NCBI GenBank assembly: GCA_963825765.1
Contig: CAWGUU010000003.1
Coordinates: 62,001 to 126,000 of the forward strand
From: CAWGUU01 sp963825765
Lineage (GTDB): Bacteria > Actinomycetota > Acidimicrobiia > Acidimicrobiales > AC-14
Length of the DNA stretch: 64,000 nucleotides
Direction: 5' to 3'
The notes beneath the pieces are model-generated. The model searched no databases. It saw only the letters and a program-made list of their open reading frames with translations, and had not been told where the DNA came from. The position numbers and the translations under genes were made by a program. Numbering within the stretch: the first letter of the stretch is position 1; each line of letters begins with the position of its first letter. Of the stretch, positions 1 through 10,451 are shown in pieces.

Positions 1-141
1 CTCGGGCCGCTCGCCCGACCATCAGACCGGAAAGCGGATCGTCGGCGTTGATATGTGCGGCATAAACAGCGAACACGGCGCGCAACCTTAACCCGCTCGC
101 GGGGTTGAGTCCCTCACGCCCACTGCCGACAGAACGCCTAG

Positions 142-1267
142 ATGCCCCGAATCCTCCCCGCTGCCCTGACCCTGCTCGCCCTCGCCGTCCCCCTCGCACT
201 GCTCCCTGCCCAAGCGCATGCCGCCAAGGGCATGGAGATGGCCTTGCAGGACGACGACGTCTTCCTGTGGGAGGCCGGCCTGAAGCTCGACTCCGCGCTC
301 GACCACGCCGTCGAGTTGCGCACCAAGCGCATCCGCGTGAACGTGCTCTGGTCGCGCCTGCTCGTCGACGGCGCCGACAAGCGGACGGTTCCGGCCGGCG
401 GCCCGAAGTACGACTTCCACCGCCTCGACATCCTCCAGCAGGCGGCCGCCGAGCGCGGCATCAAGCTCCAGCTGACGATCACCGGCCCCGCGCCGGCCTG
501 GGCCACGCGTGATCACCGGGTCGGCAACTACGCCCCGGACGCGCGCAAGTTCGGCGAGTTCGCCCGCACCGTGGCCGACCCACTTCGAGGGCCGCGTGGA
601 CCGCTACTCGATCTGGAACGAGCCCAACTGGAACACCTGGCTCGTCCCCGGCCAAGAGCGCCGCGAGCCTGTACCGGCAGATGTACGTCAGCGGCTACAA
701 CGCCGTCAAGGGCGTCGACCCGCAGGCGAAGGTGCTGTTCGGCGAGCTGGCCCCGATCGGCGGTGGCCGGGCGATCTCGCCGCTGAAGTTCCTGCGCGAC
801 GTCACCTGCTCCAACGCCGCTTACAAGGCCAAGAAGAGTGCGCGCCGCTGAAGGCCGACGGCTTCGCGATCCACCCCTACCAGTTCCAGCACGCGCCCAA
901 CAAGGCCGCCGGCAAGCCCGACGACGTGCCGATCGGCGCGCTCTCGCGCCTCACCTCGCGCGCTCGACAAGCTCGCCAAGCGCCAAGCGCTGGCCACGCC
1001 CAGCAAGCGCAAGATGGAGCTCTACCTGACCGAGTTCGGCTACCTGACCCAGGGCAAGCCGCGCCCAGAAGCCGAAGGTGCGCGCGCAGTGGCTGCACGA
1101 CGCCTTCCACGTCGCGCGCCGCAACCCGCGCGTGCGCCAGCTGCTCCAGTACCAGCTCGTCGACCCGCCCCGCGAGCGAGCTCTGGCACACCGCGATCCT
1201 CGACCGCAACGGCCGCCCGCTGGCGACCTACGCGGGCCTCGCCAGGGCCTCCGCCGCCAACCGCTGA
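142..1267 (+). CDS. Secreted glycoside-hydrolase-like protein (frameshifted)
   Basis: Probable exported TIM-barrel glycoside hydrolase of the GH5/GH39-like type. The ATG at 142 opens a signal peptide (hydrophobic core LTLLALAVPLALL, AHA cleavage site). A catalytic acid motif SIWNEPNWNTW lies near 607-640, and a second motif, ELYLTEFGY, near 1015-1042 fits the nucleophile strand. Continuity needs six frame changes, near 580, 653, 836, 960, 1066 and 1170. Five fit one extra C and the one near 836 fits one missing base. Removing them gives a continuous protein of about 370 residues ending at 1267. The indels look like consensus errors rather than decay, because every segment keeps coding character. 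The substrate cannot be told. The end overlaps the convergent Crp-family gene by 40 bases. Confidence 0.62.
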
Positions 1268-1956
1268 GGCGGCGCGCCGGTCAGCAGCCAGCCGCCGTCG
1301 GAAGGGCGGCGCAGGCTGCCCTGGCGCCCGAGCACGCCGAGCGCGGTCGACACCGTGGGCCGGCGGGCGCCGACCAGCTCACCGAGCCGCTGGTGCGACA
1401 GCGCCAGCGGCACCACGACGCCGTCCGGCGTGACGCGGCCGAAGCGCGCCGCGAGGTGCCACAGCAGCGCGTGCAGGCGCCGCTCGACGCCGGTCAGCTG
1501 GGCGATCGCCTGCGTCACCGCGAGCCGGTGGGCACGCTCGTCGACCCGGTGCAGCAGCATGGTGCCGATCTCCGGCCAGTGCGCCAGCAGCTGCGTCACC
1601 CGCCGGTCGAGCACGGCGGCCAGCACGCGTGACAGCGGCTCCCAGCGGATCTCGAGCTCGAGCAGGTCGTCGTCCTGCCCGCCCCGCGGGCGCAGCAGGT
1701 CGCCCGGCCCGAGCAGCTCGGTCGCGACCACCTCGTCACCGCTGACGATCGCACGCGCCAGCACCCCGCGCACGAGCAGCAAGCCGGTGCTCGCGGGGTC
1801 GACGTGATCGATCGCCCCGGGGTCGAGCTCGACGACGTCGACGCCGAGCTGCGCCTGCGCCTGCAGGAAGCGCTCGGGTGTGAGCTCCGCGCCAAGTTCG
1901 GGATCGAGGGCGAGAAGTGGGCGGCGTGCGCGCGGCCCTGCGGACTGCAACAGCAT
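1228..1956 (-). CDS. Crp/Fnr-family transcriptional regulator
   Basis: A 242-residue regulator read leftward from ATG at 1956. The N-terminal half has the pattern of a cyclic-nucleotide-binding-like beta-roll (GLLLVRGVLARAIVSG, then LLGPGDLLRP). The C-terminal third holds a winged helix-turn-helix (LSHQRLGELVGARRPTVSTA), typical of the Crp family. The effector is unknown. This is one of the few genes in the first 11.6 kb with an intact frame, which shows the indels there are not uniform. The frame could be extended 14 codons upstream, but the ATG at 1956 starts directly before the conserved region. It is convergent with the hydrolase gene to its left. Confidence 0.72.
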   Translation of the reverse strand: MLLQSAGPRARRPLLALDPELGAELTPERFLQAQAQLGVDVVELDPGAIDHVDPASTGLLLVRGVLARAIVSGDEVVATELLGPGDLLRPRGGQDDDLLELEIRWEPLSRVLAAVLDRRVTQLLAHWPEIGTMLLHRVDERAHRLAVTQAIAQLTGVERRLHALLWHLAARFGRVTPDGVVVPLALSHQRLGELVGARRPTVSTALGVLGRQGSLRRPSDGGWLLTGAPPQRLAAEALARPA

Positions 1957-2165
1957 GGTGACTCTCCGGACCGGAAACCGATGGTCAGGAGCCGCCACGG
2001 GCCGCTGGAGGGCGGGACTGGCTTCACCTGGTGCGTGCTTGGCGCCGGCACCGCTCTGCTGTTCAGCTCGGCGCTCGGCCGCGAGAATTCTATCGGCCTG
2101 CAGCGCGCCCGAAACGACATGACGTATACGATCGCGACGTCGGCGTCACAGGAGGAGAGAGCCTC

Positions 2166-3284
2166 GTGAAGACCAGGGCAGCGATGCTGTGGGAGACCGG
2201 TCGCGACTGGGAGGTCGTCGAGCTCGATCTCGACGAGCCCAAGCAGGGCGAGGTGCTGATCCGCTGGGTCGCCGCGGGCCTGTGCCACTCCGACGAGCAC
2301 CTGCGCCACGGCGACATCGTGCCCCGCTTCCCGATCGTCGGCGGCCACGAGGGCGCCGGCGTGATCGAGAAGGTCGGCCCGGGCGTCTCGCGGCGTCAAG
2401 GAGGGCGACCACGTCGTCACGCTCGTTCCTGCCCGTGTGCGGGCACTGCCGCTTCTGCGCCACCGGGCACTCGAACATCTGCGACCTCGGGCGCGACGAT
2501 CCTCGACGGCTGCCTGCCCGACGGCACGTTCCGCTTCCACGCCAACGGCGACGACGTCGGCGCGCATGTGCATGCTCGGCTCCTTCAGCCAGTACTCGAT
2601 GATCTCCGAGACGAGCTGCGTCTCGGTCGACAAGGACCTGCCGCTGGACACGGTCGTGCTCGTCGGCTGCGGCGTCCCGACCGGCTGGTGCTCCGCCGTC
2701 TACGCCGCCGACGTCGTGCCGGGCGAGACCGTGATCATCTACGGCATCGGCGGCATCGGCGCCAACGCCGTCCAGGGCGCGGCGCACGCCGGCGCGGCCA
2801 ACGTGATCGCCGTCGACCCGCTGGCCAACAAGCGCGAGATGGCCGAGGACCTCGGCGCCACGCACACCGTCGCGAGCGCCGAGGAGGCCCACGAGCTCGC
2901 GCAGGAGCTCACCCGCGGCGTCGGCGCCGACAAGGCGATCATCACCGTCGACATCGTCAACGAGGAGGTCGTCGGCGCGGCCGTCAACGCGATCCGCAAG
3001 GGCGGCACGGCGGTCATCACCGGCCTCGCCGACCCGAACAAGCTCACCGTCCAGCTCTCGCGGCGCGGTCATGACGCTGTACGAAAAGACGGTCAAGGGC
3101 ACGCTGTTCGGCTCGGGCAACCCGATGCACGACATCCGCAACCTGATCGGCCTCTACCAGGCCGGCAAGCTCAAGCTCGACGAGCTGGTCACCCAGCGCT
3201 ACACGCTCGACGACATCGGCCAGGGCTTCCAGGACATGCTCGACGGCAAGAACATCCGAGGCGTGGTGATCCACGACGCACTGA
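2166..3284 (+). CDS. Zn-dependent alcohol dehydrogenase, NDMA-dependent type (frameshifted)
   Basis: Medium-chain zinc alcohol dehydrogenase, oxidising an alcohol to an aldehyde with a nicotinamide cofactor. It starts at GTG 2166 after a purine-rich GGAGGAGAG site. Visible motifs are the catalytic zinc region (GLCHSDEHLRHG), GGHEGAGV, the structural-zinc cysteines (CGHCRFCATGHSNIC) and the Rossmann loop GIGGIGANAVQGA. Homology to the NDMA-dependent/Rxyl_3153 group is judged from these motifs. The frame must step +1 near 2391, 2422, 2490, 2562 and 3061, each fitting one inserted C or G. A last extra C at 3281 hides the stop: without it the sequence reads GCATGA, ending this gene and starting the next in an ATGA overlap. 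Confidence 0.75.
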
Positions 3285-4216
3285 CGCCGCGCCGTCCGCT
3301 GCTGGCGCGGGTCGACGAGCGGATCGTCGGCCTGCGCCGCGAGGCGGAGGTACTCGCCGCCGCGCTCGCGAGCGGCTGCCACGTCGTCCTCGAGGGCCCG
3401 CCGGGCACCGGCAAGTCGACGCTGCTGCGCGCCGTGGCGGACGGCGCCGGCTTCGGCGTCGAGTTCGTCGAGGGCAACGCGGAGCTGACGCCCGCGCGGC
3501 TGGTCGGCCACTTCGACCCCGCGCTCGTGCTCGAGACGGGCTACACGCCCGACATCTTCGTCGACGGCCCGCTGCTCAGCGCCCTGCGCGACGGCGCGGC
3601 TGCTCTACATCGAGGAGCTCAACCGGGTGCCGGAGGAGACGCTCAACGTGCTCGTCGGCGCGCTGGCCGAGGGCGAGATCCACGTCCCGCGGCTCGGGCG
3701 CGTGCCGCGCCGCGCCGAGCTTCCGGCTGATCGCGGCGATGAACCCGTTCGACGCCGTCGGCACGGCGCGGGTCAGCCAGGCGATCTCGGACCGCATGTG
3801 CCGGATCGCGATCGGCTACCAGGACGCGCCCGGCGAGCAGCGAGATCGTCGAGCGCGTGACCGGCGCGGCCGAGCCCGCTGATCGCCCCCGCCGTCGAGC
3901 TGACCCGGCTCACCCGCGAGCACCCGCAGGTGCGGATGGGCGCCTCGGTGCGCGGCGCGATCGACCTCGTCCGGCTCGGCCGCGAGCTGAGCGCGCTGCG
4001 CGGCGAGCCGGAGCCCGCGCCCGGGGACGCGACCTTCGCCGACGCGGCGATCGCCGCGCTGTCCGGCCGCCTGCGGCTCGACGAGGGCGGCGAGCAGACG
4101 CCCGAGGAGATCGTCCTCGAGCTGATCGAGCGGCTCGTGCCGCGAAGCCGGAGCCGAGCCGCCGGGAAAAGCCGGCAGGCCCCGCGCGCCGGCGGCGGGC
4201 GCGGGCCGCTCGCTGA
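3280..4216 (+). CDS. MoxR-type AAA+ ATPase (frameshifted)
   Basis: MoxR/CbbQ-class AAA+ ATPase, usually a chaperone acting with a von Willebrand factor A protein to activate metalloenzymes. Walker A is GPPGTGKST (about 3400-3426), Walker B is LLYIEELNR after the frame step near 3598, and sensor 1 is LIAAMNPFD. Further +1 steps near 3718, 3842 and 3881 fit single extra bases. The original ATG is split by the extra C at 3281, so the first clean codon is ACG at 3284. The C-terminus after about 4143 is uncertain; one frame stops at 4216. The VWA gene follows at once, supporting a MoxR-VWA pair, possibly coupled to the dehydrogenase upstream. Confidence 0.7.
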
Positions 4217-5138
4217 GCGGCGCCGCGGCGCGCGACGTCGTCAAGCGAGCGCGGCCGCCGGACGCTCGCGCGCGACCAGCTCGCCGGCGCGCCACGCGCA
4301 GCTCGAGCAGGTCTCGCCCGCGGTCGGCCGGCTCGACGAGGCACGCGTTCCACGAGCTCCTGCGCTCGCGACGCCGACGCCGCGGTCGCGCTGCTCGCCG
4401 ACCTCGCCGCGGCCACCGACCCGCAGCTGCGCGTCCAGGCGCGGCGGCTCGCGGCGCGGCTGTTCGTGCGCGCCGGGCGGCTCGGCCCCGGCACCCGCCG
4501 CGGCTACCGGCGGCTGAGCCCGGGCAGGCCGGGGGAGAGGGCGACCTCGACCTCGACCTGACCCTTGAGGTTGCCGGCGGGCGGCCGAAGCACGCCGACC
4601 AGCTGATCGCCCGCCGCTGGACCGCGCCGCGCCGCGCGCTGTGCCTGCTCGTCGACCACAGCGGCTCGATGCGGGGCCACGCGCGTCGGGCTGGCGGCGA
4701 TGGCGGCGGCCGCGGTCGTGCTCAACCGCACCGAGCGCGCCAGCACGAGCGTGATCGCGTTCGCCGCCGACGCGCTCGTGCTCCAGGGCCAGGGCGAGCG
4801 CGCGCCCGCCGGCCGCGCTGGTCGACGACCTGCTCTCGCTGCGCGGCAAGGGCCGCACGGACCTCGCGCTGGCGCTGCGCACCGCGGCCGCGCAACTGCG
4901 TCGCGAGCCGGCCGCCGAACGGCTCGCGATCGTGCTCTCCGACTGCCGCGCCACCGCCGGCGACGACCCGCTGCGCGCGCTCGCCGGTCTCGATCGTGTT
5001 GACGTCCTGGGAACCGAGCGACGACCCGGACGCGGTCGCGGCGGGCCGGCGCTCGGCGTCTCGCGCGCGCGGGCGCTACCTGTCCGCGACCGCGCTTTCG
5101 CGGACCTTCAAGCTGGTCTACTTGCGCTGCTTGCCTGA
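4213..5138 (+). CDS. VWA-domain protein, MoxR partner (frameshifted)
   Basis: Von Willebrand factor type A protein. The MIDAS metal-binding motif is visible as CLLVDHSGSMRG near 4645-4680 (DxSxS), followed by strands VIAFAADALVLQGQGE and LAIVLSDCRATAGDDP. In MoxR-linked operons such proteins act with the AAA+ partner in protein maturation or metal insertion. The start is uncertain: the likely start overlaps the MoxR stop at 4214-4216. Several frame changes are needed, among them around 4270-4345, 4680, 4800 and 5000. The C-terminal segment ALSRTF / ADLQAGLLALLA is split over two frames and probably ends at 5138. The target enzyme is unknown. Confidence 0.6.
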
Positions 5139-5312
5139 AGGAAGCGTGGAGCCATCTGGACGAATGGTGGCTTGACGCAGCCTCTCATCTCGGGATACGG
5201 TCGCCCGCACTCGGGGTGTGATCGTGCCTCACGGGGAGAGGTGCGTCCTACGATGCTCCGCTCGGTCAACTACGGGTCCACGCAGGTTGTTGCAGGAGGG
5301 AGAGTGGCAGCG

Positions 5313-6758
5313 ATGCCCTCAGTCGGTCGCATACAAGAGCTTTCGGTGCTCGGGCGTCGCAGCCGCGGCCCTCGGCGTGCCCGCGAGCGCGCATCGGCGA
5401 CCAATGAGGTCTGGCTGTGGGCGTGCCACGGCCCCGACGGTCAGGCGCCTCGGCGACGCGTTCGCCGGTACCAACGTTCGACGCCGTACGGCGACGGCTG
5501 CGACGACGCGCTGGCACGCAGCGCGGACTGCCGGCGGCACTGCTCGGCGGTCCCGCGCCGGGAGCGTCGCGCTCCGGCGACACGGCCAGCGGCTCGCTGA
5601 CCGTCGCGGCCGCCCACCCGGGCGTGCACGCACGGTGCGCCTGCAGCGCCGCGTCGCCGGCGTCGAGCCAGCGACGTCGACGTACTCGGCGACGGCCCTC
5701 GACAGCGTGCGATCGAGACCGACGAGCCAGCGACGTCGCCGCCGGCGACCGGTCGTCGACGTCACGTCACCGGCACGAGCTCGGCGGCTCCGTCGACCTG
5801 GCGCTGCGAGTGCAGCCGTGACGCCCGGCGGCTGCGCCGGCGGCGGCCCGGCCGGCGCTCGACGTCGGCCGCGTCGGCATGAAGGTCGCCGACACGCAGG
5901 CGCCGAGCGGTCGCCGTCGGCGGCATCCCGCAGCCCGGCCGCGCGGCATCCGCTCAACGCTCGACGTCCAGGCCACCGACGCCGGCACCGGCCTGCGCAC
6001 GGCCGACGGCGTACCTCGACGGCGTCACGGTCTCCGACGCGCTGGCCGACGTTCGGCGGCTCGGCAACTGCCGCGACCTCACGCCCGGCGACGCGCGCGT
6101 CGACATGCCGCTCGACGCCGACTGCCCGCACGTCGAGCACGTCAAGCTCCGCGGTCGCTGCACGACCGACCTCGACCGACGACGTGCGACAGGCTCCACG
6201 CGCTCGACGTCGCGACGTCGACTGTCGCCGGCAACGTCGAGCGACCTACACGACACACGATCGAGGTCCTCAACAACGTCGACCTCGGCACCGACGCGCA
6301 GACGCTGAACATCGGCACCAGCGGCATCGACCGACCGCCGAACGCCACGACCAACAACCACGGCAGCAGCGGCGGCGTCGCCGGCGCGCAGCGCGCAGCC
6401 TGCACGCTCGCCGCGCCTGTCGGTCGTCGCTCGCCGCAGAAGCCGCTGCGCGTCTCCAAGGGCGTGCCCGGTCCTGCAGACGAACAAGCGCTACCGCTTC
6501 ACCGGCCGCCTGACCTGCGTGATCAACGGCAAGCGCGGTCGGCGCCGAAGCGCGCCCGCATCGACATGCTCAACAAGGTCGGCAAGAAGACGATCGACAA
6601 GTCCGGCACGACGGTCCGCGACAAGGGCAGCCTCACGATCATCCTGGCCTACACGAGCTCGCGCACGCTGACCTTCCGCTTCACCAACAGCGACGGCCAG
6701 CGGTCGCAGGTGAGCATCCGAGATCAAGGTCGAGAAGAAGAAGAAGTCCAAGCGCTAA
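5313..6758 (+). CDS. Secreted protein with Ig/Big-like region (frameshifted)
   Basis: Probable exported surface protein. ATG at 5313 follows a GGAGGGAGAG site. One frame gives a signal peptide (SGVAAAALGVPASAH), then NEVWLWACHGPDGQ. The middle reads like a bacterial Ig-type domain (LDVQATDAGTGLRTAD, AGNVER). The C-terminus is a lysine-rich beta domain (RYRFTGRLTCVINGKR, then KVEKKKKSKR) ending at TAA 6756-6758. At least eight frame changes are needed, and the region 5400-6200 is too scrambled for exact joins. I do not recognise a specific function. The overall plan matches secreted proteins common in Solirubrobacter-like genomes (from memory). Confidence 0.5.
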
Positions 6759-6787
6759 GCCGGGCGACGGCAGGGAGGAAGTTGGAG

Positions 6788-7569
6788 ATGAAGCGGTATG
6801 ATGGCGCTCGGCGCCGTGCTGGCGGCGCTCGGCGCCGGCGGCGCGGCGCTCGGGCAGAAGGCGGCGGCCGGCGGGGCCGCCGCCCAGCAGACGGACGGGC
6901 GGGCTGTCGATGATGCCCGCGCTCGATCGAGCACGGCGCGCAGCCGGGCGCGCTGGCCACGCTGACCGTGGCCAACCGGTCGGCGGCGCCGCTGGCGGTC
7001 ACCGTCGACGCCGCGCCCGTGGGTGCAGGCCGCCGACGGCAAGGTCTCGCCGAACCGGCGCGCGACGCTCGCCGGCGTGAGCGTCGAGCCAGCCGTCGTT
7101 CACGCTCGCGCCCGGGCGCCGAGCAGCAGGTCACGGCGACGCTCGAACTCGGCGCCCGCCGGCCGGCTACGCTGTACGGCGCGCTCGAGGTCGTCGGCCT
7201 GCCGACCGACGCGGCCACGCGCAAGGGCGTCGTGCTCGGCTACCGGCGTCGTCGGCGCGATGCGGATCCTGCCCGCGGCGCCGAAGTCCGGCCTCACCGC
7301 CGGCAACGTCAAGGCCGCCAAGGGCACGGCCGTGTGCCGGTCAAGAACACCGGCAACACGCTCGACGCCGTCAGCGGCACGGTCGCGGTCAAGGGCGCGC
7401 GCGGCACGCAGCAACCTCACGTCGCGGCCGTCAAGATCCTGCCCGGCAAGACGGTCAACGTCCCGCTCGGGACGCAAGCTCGCCAAGGGCTCCTACACGG
7501 CCAAGGTGCACGCTCAACCAGCGCGGCAAGACGGCGCTGACGGCGACCAAGAAGTTCAAGGTCAAGTGA
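6788..7569 (+). CDS. Secreted beta-rich protein, paralogue 1 (frameshifted)
   Basis: Exported protein of about 250 residues once frames are joined. After ATG at 6788 comes an alanine-rich signal region (MMALGAVLAALGAGGAAL), reached after a one-base step near 6800. The body holds beta-sandwich segments (VSVEPSSFTLAPG-like, YGALEVVGLPTD, GNTLDAVSGTVAVKG), and the end is TKKFKVK before TGA at 7567-7569. It shares layout and phrases with the gene at 8283 (GNTLD, GTVxxxG, a terminal K/R-rich strand), so the two are paralogues flanking a smaller WxL-like gene. The arrangement resembles WxL/DUF916-type cell-surface clusters of Gram-positive bacteria; this is inference. At least five frame breaks. 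Confidence 0.5.
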
Positions 7570-7724
7570 GAAGCTTCGAGTCGCGTCCGATTTCGGCGTC
7601 CGGGCGGCTACGCTCGACGCGGTTCGGTTGGAGCCCTGACCACGGTCTGGGTGGGGCGCTCCGAATCCGGCGCTCCCGTGTTGGTGCTGTCGGTGGTCAC
7701 GAAGAGAATCCTGGAAGGGAAGCA

Positions 7725-8236
7725 ATGAAGCTGCGAACGATCCTCGCCGGTGCGGCGCTCGCCGCCCTCGGCCGCCCCTGCGGCGGCCTGGCGCAGACAC
7801 CGCCCGATCCGGTCAGCGGCGGCACCGAGGTCGGCGGCACCGTGCCGAGCTTCCTCGAGCTGATCCTGCACGCAGCCCGCCAAGGGCTTCGCGACGTTCA
7901 CGAAGGCCAAGACCTACGCGATGTCGTTCGACGCCGCGGTCACCACGACCGACGCGCCGACGCTGCTCACGCTCGCCGACGGCGACGCCGCGAGCGGCTC
8001 GAAGCTCGGGCACATCTCGAGTCGGCTCCAAGCGCCTGCCGCTGCCGCTGGAGGCCCGCGTCGGCAAGGCGGCGTTCCAGCCGCTCGACAGCTCGGTCGA
8101 CCCGCTGCTGACGCGGTGGACCGAGCCGGCGACGCGCACGAAGACGACGGTCAAGCTGCGCCAGAAGGTCAAGGGCAAGGCCACCGGCAACTACCGCAAG
8201 GTCGTGCTGGTCACGCTTTCCACGGAGACGCCGTAG
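7725..8236 (+). CDS. WxL-like secreted protein (frameshifted)
   Basis: ATG at 7725 follows a purine-rich GGAAGGGA site and starts a signal peptide (MKLRTILAGAALAAL, then ALAQ after a one-base frame step near 7790). The mature part begins DPVSGGTEVGGTVPSFLELIL and continues with a WxL-like beta domain (AMSFDAAVTTTDAPTLLTLADG) and a C-terminal strand KVVLVTLSTETP, ending at TAG 8234-8236. About 170 residues. Frame breaks occur near 7790, 7880 and 8030. Its position between two paralogous secreted proteins suggests a surface complex or secreted matrix. No enzymatic motif is visible. Confidence 0.5.
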
Positions 8237-8282
8237 CGGCGCTCCCGACTCACCGAGATAGAGAACCAAGGAGATACCCGAA

Positions 8283-9086
8283 GTGAAGCTCGTTAGGAGT
8301 CGGCTTGTCGCCGGCGCTCTCGGCCTTGCCGTCGCGGGGACCGCGACCGGCGGTGTGATCGCTCGGGCGGACGACTCGGCGCCGCGGGCCGCAGGCCGCC
8401 CAGCAGGGCGGCGTCTCGATCACGCCCGCGATCGTCGAGCGGACCGCCAAGCGCGGCAACGTCGGCACGTTCACGGTCAAGAACACCACCAAGGACACGC
8501 TGCGGGTCACGGTCACCGTGCGCCCGTGGATCCAGAACCGCGCCACCGGCGCGGTCGCGGCTCAACAAGCGCGCGAGCCTGTCGCCGTACGTGCGGGCCA
8601 GCCCGCAGACGTTCAACCTCACGCCGGGCTCGCGCAGCGTGCAGCTGAACATGCGCCGGATGACCGCCGCCGGCTCGCTCTACGGCGGCATCCAGGTCTT
8701 CGCCAAGCAGCAAGCGGCCGAAGGCGCCGCAACGGCATCATCCCGCAGTGGGACCTCGTCGGGCGCCTGCGCCTGAACCCGGCGCGCAAGCGGCCGAACC
8801 TGCGCTCGGCGCCACCGACGTGCGTCGGCCGCGGCAACAACCGCTCGCTGATCCTCGCGGTCCGCAACATCGGCAACACGCTGGACCCGGTCGGCGGCAC
8901 GGTCAAGATCACCGGCCCGACGGCGCGCAACGCGAACGATCCCGCAGGTCGGCGTCGTGCCCGGCCAGGTCGTCTACCTCAAGGGCGGCGCGCTGCGCGG
9001 CATGAAGGCCGGCAACTACACCGGCCACCTGGTCGGTCACGCAGGGCGGCAAGCGCTACACGGCACGGCGCACCTTCCGCCTCTAG
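8283..9086 (+). CDS. Secreted beta-rich protein, paralogue 2 (frameshifted)
   Basis: GTG at 8283 sits 7 bases after a clear AAGGAG site. The signal peptide reads VKLVRSRLVAGALGLAVAG. Downstream are VSITPAIVERTAKRG, GTFTVKNTT, VTVRPWIQNRATG and SRSVQLNMRRM, the pattern of an Ig-like DUF916-type sandwich. The C-terminal half (ILAVRNIGNTLDPVGGTVK, then RYTARRTFRL) parallels the gene at 6788. The stop is TAG 9084-9086. Frame breaks near 8395, 8563, 8712, 8810, 8945 and 9045. Likely a surface-exposed protein acting with its two upstream neighbours; the function is unknown. Confidence 0.52.
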
Positions 9087-9169
9087 GCACTCGAGTCTGG
9101 CCGACCCGTGCGCAGTGGACCGGACGCGCGCGAGGCTCCATCCGCCTGTCAGCCATAGAGTCGCCTTTC

Positions 9170-9553
9170 GTGACCGCTCCGCACCGCCCGTCCTGCACGC
9201 GCTGGAATCCGAGGTCATGGAGGAGCTGTGGGCGCGCTCTGAAGCCACCGTGCGCGACGTGCAGGAGGCGCTCAACGCGCGCGGCGAGCAAGATCCGCGC
9301 GTACACGACGCTGCTGACGGTGATGACCCGGCTCGACGGCAAGGGCCTGCTGGTCCGCCGCCGCGCCGGGCGGCTCGACGTCTACGCGCCCGCGATCGCG
9401 CGCGACGCGTACCTGCAGGCGCGCGCCGAGGCCGAGGTCGCGGCGCTCGTCGAGGACTTCGGCGACCTCGCGCTCGCGCACTTCGCCCGCCACATCGGCG
9501 GGCTCGACCCGGAGCGGCTGGAGAAGCTCCGCGGCTCGCCGCGCGGTGACTGA
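9170..9553 (+). CDS. BlaI/MecI/CopY-family repressor (frameshifted)
   Basis: Small winged-helix repressor of the BlaI/MecI family, about 125 residues. The N-terminal helix LESEVMEELWARSEATVRDV and the recognition-helix region KIRAYTTLLTVMTRLDGKGL are typical, as is RRRAGRLDVYAP. Two single-base frame breaks occur: one near 9190, soon after the GTG at 9170, and one extra C at about 9291 (GAG-C-AAG). It overlaps the following M56 peptidase gene by eight bases (9546-9553), the usual BlaI-BlaR arrangement in which the membrane peptidase relieves repression. No beta-lactamase gene is visible nearby, so the regulated target is unknown. Confidence 0.68.
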   Translation: MTAPHRPSCTRWNPRSWRSCGRALKPPCATCRRRSTRAASKIRAYTTLLTVMTRLDGKGLLVRRRAGRLDVYAPAIARDAYLQARAEAEVAALVEDFGDLALAHFARHIGGLDPERLEKLRGSPRGD

Positions 9554-10440
9554 CGCGCGCGGCCTGCGACGCGCCGAGTTCGCGGTCGCCGCGTTCGGCG
9601 CCACCGCGTTCCTGCTCGCGCTGCTGTTCGTGCTCGACGCCGTGCGCTTCCACGGCGACGTGCTCGCCGCACGCGCGTCGCAGGGCTGCCGCGCGGCGAG
9701 TTCCACGCGCGCGGGCTGCTGCTGCTGTCGCTCGCGCTGTTCGACCTCTTCGCGCTGGCACGGGCGCTGCGCTCGTCTCGCGCGGGCGTGGCCGCGCATC
9801 GCCGGCGTCGCGGCGCGGATGCCGGTGCTCGAGCGCGCGCGAGATCGGCGGACCGGCGCGTCGCGATCGTGCCGGGCGCGCGGCCGCTGGCGTTCTGCGC
9901 CGGGCTGCTGCGCCCGCGCGTGTACGTCTCCGACGGGCGCGCTCGAGCGGCTCGGCGAGGACGAGCTGGCCGCGGTCGTCGCGCACGAGGGCCATCACGC
10001 CGGCCGCCGCGACCCGCTGCGGATCCTGGTCGCGCGCGCGATCGGCGACGCCTACTCGCTGCCCGCGCTGCCGCGCCGCGAGCAGGCGCTGGCCGAGCTG
10101 GCGGCGGACGCGGCCGCCGTGCGCCGGCGCGGCGCGGCGCCGCTGGCCGCGGCGCTGCTGGCGTTCGACGCCGCGGCGGGATCGCGCCCGAGCGCGTCGA
10201 CCGGCTGGTCGGCGACGCCGCCGCAGCGACGAGGTCCCGCGCGCGCTCGTCGCCGGCGCGGGCCTGGTGATCGCGGCGCTGGTGGTCGCTGCTCGCGTCG
10301 CGGTGCTGTCTGGCCACCCGCGGTTCTGCCTGCCGCTGGCCTCGGCGCCGGCGTGGACGCTGTGCGCGATCACCGCGCGCTTCGTGGCGATGGCCCCGGC
10401 GTGGCTCGGCTGGCGCCGCGCCGGGGCGTTCCTCGCCTGA
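9546..10440 (+). CDS. M56-family (BlaR1-like) membrane zinc peptidase (frameshifted)
   Basis: Membrane peptidase partner of the upstream BlaI-like repressor. GTG at 9546 overlaps the repressor stop. The N-terminus has a membrane segment (FGATAFLLALLFVLDAV), and a second follows (LLLLSLALFDLFALA after a frame break near 9680). The zinc motif HEGHH is in VVAHEGHHAGRRDPLRIL, near 9989, and a downstream EQALAELAADAAA fits the third ligand region. The C-terminus is hydrophobic and ends at TGA 10438-10440. Several one-base breaks lie between 9680 and 10270. No extracellular penicillin-binding domain is seen, so it is a short M56 form whose inducer is unknown. Confidence 0.62.
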
Positions 10441-10451
10441 CCGCGTCGCGC

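Noticed and set aside
1..141. A gene or promoter in the left edge
   Set aside because: No convincing frame or promoter motif; the frames there are antisense shadows of the hydrolase gene.
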